64,000 nt of DNA. Source: Oxalobacteraceae bacterium. GTDB lineage: Bacteria > Pseudomonadota > Gammaproteobacteria > Burkholderiales > Burkholderiaceae_D. The position numbers and the translations under genes are program-made. This document shows, in pieces, positions 60,321 to 64,000 of the stretch. The stretch spans positions 1 through 64,000 of the forward strand of contig JABTBR010000030.1 of NCBI GenBank assembly GCA_013284265.1, read 5' to 3'. The stretch's first letter is position 1. Each line of letters begins with the position of its first letter. The notes under the pieces were generated by a model that saw only the letters and a program-made list of their open reading frames with translations, did not search any database and was not told the origin of the DNA.

Positions 60321-63300
60321 TCAGGGCAACTTGAAGTTGATAATCGCCGCCTTCTGCGCCGGGGTCAGCTTGTCAAACATGGCCGGCTCCTGGAAGCCCG
60401 ACAAGGACTCCGCCGCCGCTGCGGCCGCAGCGGCATCGCCGGCAAGCGCGACATAGTACATCAGGCTCACGCTGGCGCCCGCAGGCACCGTCAGGCTGCG
60501 CGCGTAGCCTGCGCTGCCGCCGAAGCCATACCGTTCCGGCTGGTAGTTGAAGTAGCCGGCCTGGTTGGCACCGGCGCTGCCGGCCACCAGGGCCGCCGGC
60601 GGATTGGCCGTCACCAGGTAACGGTAGCCCGTCTGCGCCGGCGCCAGCAGCATGCCCAGGCCGTCGCCAGCAGCAGGCGCCAGCACGCGCACCTTGATGC
60701 TGGCCGCGCTCGCGCCTTCATTGCTGAAGGTGTCGACAATGCGCACCAGGCTGCCATTGTCCGGCACGAAGACGCGGCGCTGCACCTGCACCGACTTCAT
60801 TGCCACCGGACCGTAGCTCAGCTCGCGCTTGTCTTCCGAGGCCGTGGCCGCCGGCATGCACGGCAGGCGCACGCCATCTACGTTCAGCTGCAACAGGCTA
60901 TCCATCCACCATTCGCGCTCGTTGTTCGGCACGCGTCCACCCATCAGCGCCCCGGTGCAATCGAGGCGGACGTAGCCGTCGCCGGCCAGCGTCACCCGGG
61001 TGTCGGCCGGCAATGCCGTGCCCAGCCGGATCACGCTTTGCAGCGCCGCCCCGGCGGTCGCCGTGCCACGGCTGATGCCGGCCAGTTCCGGCTGCACCGG
61101 ATCGGTCGCCGCCACGCTGTAGGCGCCCGTCGGCAGCACCGGCAGTACAAACCTGCCGCCGCTGTCGCTGCGGGTCTGCAACCACTGCATGTCGGCCAGG
61201 TCGAAGCTGCGGCTGGAAGCGAAGGTCACCGCCGCATCGGACACCGGCGTGATGCCGTCTTCGCCAAGTACCTGCCCTTCCATGCTTGCCACCTCGAGCG
61301 GCATGGCCAGGTCTTGCACCACCTGCTGCTGGTCGCGCGTCAACGCCTGGGTGCCGGTGGCCAGCAGCGCCGTTTGCGTGTCCTGCGCCGCGATCTGCAG
61401 CTGGCCCAGCGCTACCTGCTCCATCCGGTACTGTCCATCGTCGCCAGCGACGATATAGCGGTCGAGTTCAGGCTGGCCGCTGCTGCGGATGTAGACCCAG
61501 GCCCCGGCCAGCGCGCGGCCGCGATGGTCGGTCACCGTGCCGCTCACCGTCCCTGACGGCGGCAGCACGACATCCAGGGCGAGCGTGCCGCTGGCGGCGC
61601 CAACGCCGCTGACCATGGTGGCCAGGCCGGTGCTGCCCTCCTCGACCCGCAGCAGGAAGGGACCGGCCTGCACATTGTCGATGACGTAATTGCCCGCCTC
61701 GTCCAGCCAGCCGTGATAGGACAGGCCATTCTGGTACAAGTCGATATTCGGCTGCACCAGTGGCTGGCCGGTGCTGTGGCGCAGGCGGCCGCTCACCCGC
61801 ACGCCTTCGGTGCGTTGTGGCAGGGCCAGGTCCAAGGTCAGCACCGGCACCGCGCCGGCCGTGCCGGCCGTCCTGGCCGATACGCCGTCCCACACCGCGC
61901 TCAGCTGGAACGAGCCGGCCCCCACGCGTGGGAACTCGTAGTTGCCGTTGCTGTCGGCCAGCGTGTAGAGCGTCTCGCCGCCGCTATCCAGCGTCAGCGC
62001 GGCCGGCACGCCGTAACCCATGATGGCCACCTGCCCGCGCAGGCGCGAGGCGCTACCGTCAAACGGTTCGCTCGCGATGGCCAGGTTGATGGTGACCAGC
62101 GGCGCCGAACCCGCGTGCCCGATCACTTGCGCGCTATCCCAGGACGACAGCGCCTGCACCGTGAAGTCGCCGGCCGGGACGTTCTCGAACAGGTAGGAGC
62201 CATCGGCGCCGGTGATGGTGCTGAAGTCGCCCGGATTGCCGGGAGTGACTGCGATCGCCGCCGACTGGCCCGTCGCCTGTGCCTTGGTGGACGGCGCCGC
62301 CGCCAGCATTGGCGGCGGCGGTCCATTGCCCGCCAGGGTCAGCGTCACCGCCAGCCCTGAACGTCCGGCGCCATCGACGCTGACGACGCCCTGCACATTC
62401 GAGGCGGAGCCATCGTACGGTCCCGGCAGCATCGCCAGGTCGAGCGTCACCAGCGGGTCGACGCCGGAGCTGCCGTTGCCCTCGGCGAGGTAGGAATAGC
62501 GCTTCGCGCTGACTTTGAAGTCGCCCGGCGGCACTTCGGCGAACTGGTAGCCGCCTGCCTCGTTCGTTTGCACCGTGGTGCTCCAGCCGTTCGCCCCCAC
62601 CAGCGTCACGTCGACGCCAGGCTGGGCCTTGCCATCCCGCGTCAACAGGCCGACGACGTCGGAACTGAGGTGATCGTATTGCTGGGCCGGCAGCACCAGG
62701 TCCAGCTTCAGATTGCCAGGCTTGGCCAAGTTACCGGTCGCGCTCACTTCGCCGCCCCGGTAGTCGGTGGCCGTCACGCTGAAGTCGCCAAGGTCGAGGC
62801 CGACCAGGGCGAAGCTGCCGACCATGGAATTCTGCTCGCTGTTCCAGGCCTCGGTCACGCTGTACAGGCGTTTCTCGCGGCCGTCGGGGCGCTGCTGCTG
62901 CAGCGTCACGCTCGGGTAGCGCACCAGGCGGCCGTCGGCATACTTCACCGTGCCCTGCAGGATAGGCGCCACCACGGTCGCCGTATATTCCGCCTCGCGG
63001 CCGATTTCCACGCTGATGCCCGCCAGTGGCAAGTCGTCTTCCCGGGCGCAGGCATCGAACAGTTGCACCGACACTGGACCTTCCGGCATCCCCAGCAGTT
63101 GCATCGGGCTGGCGGCGGTCATTTCCGTGCCCCCGTTGGCCGTGGTCACACGCACTTTATTGCGGCCGCACTCACCGATCTGTGCCTGCAGCAGCAGCGG
63201 ATTGGCTTGCAACTCGCCGTCCAGCAGCAGGATGTTCAGCGTCGCACCCTGCTCATAGACGAAGTCCGGCAAGGCCAGCACCTGGCCTGGCGCCGCCATG

Positions 63301-64000
63301 ACGCTCTGCCTTTGCACCAGGTTCAGCGGACCAGCCGTCACCTCGATCTGGAGCGGCACGCTGGCTGGCAGGCCGTCCAGCTGGAAACGCCCATCCGCGC
63401 CGGTCGAAGCACCGGCCACAAACGGTTTGCCGTTGACGGTGGCCGTGGCCACCACCTGGGCGCCAGCGAGCGGCGTGCCGGCGCTGTAGCGCACCAGGCC
63501 AGTCACCGAAGCGCGCGCGCCCAGCAGGATGTCCGGCAAAGCCAGGTCCTGGCCTGCCGGCGCCGCCACCGGCAGCACCGCATAACTGTCGAAGCTGGCA
63601 TCGTAGGCGCGCACCACCACATCCACGCCCACCGGCAGGGCCAGCGTATACGCTCCCTGGGCGTCCGTGACGGTCGTGGCGTAGGCCGTATTGCCCGGCA
63701 GCGCGATCACGCTGACCGCGATGTTCGGTGCCGGCGCGCCAGTGGCCTGACGCACATGGCCGCGTGCCAGCGCACCGCGCAGCTTCAGCTCGGCCGGTAC
63801 CAGCTGGCCGTCGGCGCCGGACACGGTCAGCGTCCCGCTATAGCCTGGCAGTTGCGGATGGCTGGCCTGCAGCGTCACGCTGTCGCCCAGCACACGGATC
63901 TCCGTCGCCTCGCTGCTCGCAGCGCCGTTAAAGTACACCATCTCGCTGCGGCTACCCAGCAGGTCGCTCACGTCCACCGCCATGTAGTACGGGCTGCTGA
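60321..64000 (-). CDS. Giant secreted protein with CarboxypepD_reg-like repeats (5' end outside window)
   Basis: At least 1226 residues; the frame is open to the window edge, so the true start lies beyond. It carries about nine beta-sandwich repeats of the carboxypeptidase regulatory-like type. Each has a turn like GRALAGAWVYI, then DGQYRMEQV or an equivalent and a closing strand. Examples are TDAQGAYTLALPVG, EAGGYQFAEVPPGDF, DGSYLFENVPAGDF, NGNYEFPRVGAGSF and SGGRFVLPVLPTGAY. The C-terminal 250 residues form another beta domain with a conserved Cys pair region (RLDCTGAL, LPCMPAA) and end in NFKLP. Such proteins sit on the cell surface and bind proteins or sugars. It leads the downstream four-gene cluster with no gaps. 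Confidence 0.85.
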   Translation of the reverse strand, partial: SSPYYMAVDVSDLLGSRSEMVYFNGAASSEATEIRVLGDSVTLQASHPQLPGYSGTLTVSGADGQLVPAELKLRGALARGHVRQATGAPAPNIAVSVIALPGNTAYATTVTDAQGAYTLALPVGVDVVVRAYDASFDSYAVLPVAAPAGQDLALPDILLGARASVTGLVRYSAGTPLAGAQVVATATVNGKPFVAGASTGADGRFQLDGLPASVPLQIEVTAGPLNLVQRQSVMAAPGQVLALPDFVYEQGATLNILLLDGELQANPLLLQAQIGECGRNKVRVTTANGGTEMTAASPMQLLGMPEGPVSVQLFDACAREDDLPLAGISVEIGREAEYTATVVAPILQGTVKYADGRLVRYPSVTLQQQRPDGREKRLYSVTEAWNSEQNSMVGSFALVGLDLGDFSVTATDYRGGEVSATGNLAKPGNLKLDLVLPAQQYDHLSSDVVGLLTRDGKAQPGVDVTLVGANGWSTTVQTNEAGGYQFAEVPPGDFKVSAKRYSYLAEGNGSSGVDPLVTLDLAMLPGPYDGSASNVQGVVSVDGAGRSGLAVTLTLAGNGPPPPMLAAAPSTKAQATGQSAAIAVTPGNPGDFSTITGADGSYLFENVPAGDFTVQALSSWDSAQVIGHAGSAPLVTINLAIASEPFDGSASRLRGQVAIMGYGVPAALTLDSGGETLYTLADSNGNYEFPRVGAGSFQLSAVWDGVSARTAGTAGAVPVLTLDLALPQRTEGVRVSGRLRHSTGQPLVQPNIDLYQNGLSYHGWLDEAGNYVIDNVQAGPFLLRVEEGSTGLATMVSGVGAASGTLALDVVLPPSGTVSGTVTDHRGRALAGAWVYIRSSGQPELDRYIVAGDDGQYRMEQVALGQLQIAAQDTQTALLATGTQALTRDQQQVVQDLAMPLEVASMEGQVLGEDGITPVSDAAVTFASSRSFDLADMQWLQTRSDSGGRFVLPVLPTGAYSVAATDPVQPELAGISRGTATAGAALQSVIRLGTALPADTRVTLAGDGYVRLDCTGALMGGRVPNNEREWWMDSLLQLNVDGVRLPCMPAATASEDKRELSYGPVAMKSVQVQRRVFVPDNGSLVRIVDTFSNEGASAASIKVRVLAPAAGDGLGMLLAPAQTGYRYLVTANPPAALVAGSAGANQAGYFNYQPERYGFGGSAGYARSLTVPAGASVSLMYYVALAGDAAAAAAAAESLSGFQEPAMFDKLTPAQKAAIINFKLP

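Overview
The window looks like chromosomal DNA of a GC-rich betaproteobacterium, most likely an Oxalobacteraceae member (Massilia/Duganella/Janthinobacterium type). This is inferred from gene content, codon bias and a family of intergenic palindromic repeats; it is not proven. It holds about 50 protein genes. I found no rRNA, tRNA, CRISPR array or insertion sequence.

Left part (1-17.5 kb): a cytochrome b561 gene with two YceI genes, an S46 dipeptidyl-peptidase, an FMN reductase, a secreted protein resembling a metallo-beta-lactamase fold without its metal motif, an M14 carboxypeptidase, a FUSC-type exporter, a membrane diguanylate cyclase, a small-ORF pair, a cationic amino acid permease, flavohemoglobin hmp behind a clear NsrR-like operator, a third YceI gene, a glycine-zipper protein and a DUF1993 protein.

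AT-richer island (about 17.6-24.5 kb): a truncated proteasome-like Ntn-hydrolase gene marks the left side. Then come two unknown small genes, a surface-adhesin E pseudogene, a complete two-gene Hachiman anti-phage system (hamA nuclease, hamB helicase), an H-NS gene fragment and decayed sequence. This is the clear horizontally acquired defence locus.

Arginine catabolism (24.5-37.9 kb, minus strand): regulator (AraC/GlxA type), astC, two astA paralogues, astD, astB, a giant NAD-glutamate dehydrogenase and astE. Together they turn arginine into succinate, ammonia and glutamate, and the embedded dehydrogenase passes glutamate on to 2-oxoglutarate.

Middle (37.9-47.2 kb): an EamA exporter divergent from a MarR regulator, a small unknown gene, a HDOD protein with a probably leaderless mRNA, a single-chain 1514-residue xanthine dehydrogenase/aldehyde oxidase-like enzyme, and a hipBA toxin-antitoxin pair with visible operators.

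Ethanolamine use (47.2-53.1 kb): an eat permease, a TorF-type porin, eutB and eutC in one operon, divergent from an AraC-type regulator. No microcompartment genes are present.

Right part (53.1-64 kb): a small membrane protein, a large secreted ankyrin/DUF4034/TPR protein, and a tightly coupled five-gene operon of secreted proteins. That operon encodes a giant protein with CarboxypepD_reg-like repeats (cut by the window edge), a cysteine-less redoxin, a DsbA-like protein, an ankyrin protein and a vanadium haloperoxidase/PAP2 protein. The operon has no description I recognise. Copies of a modular GC-rich palindromic repeat punctuate at least seven intergenic spaces.
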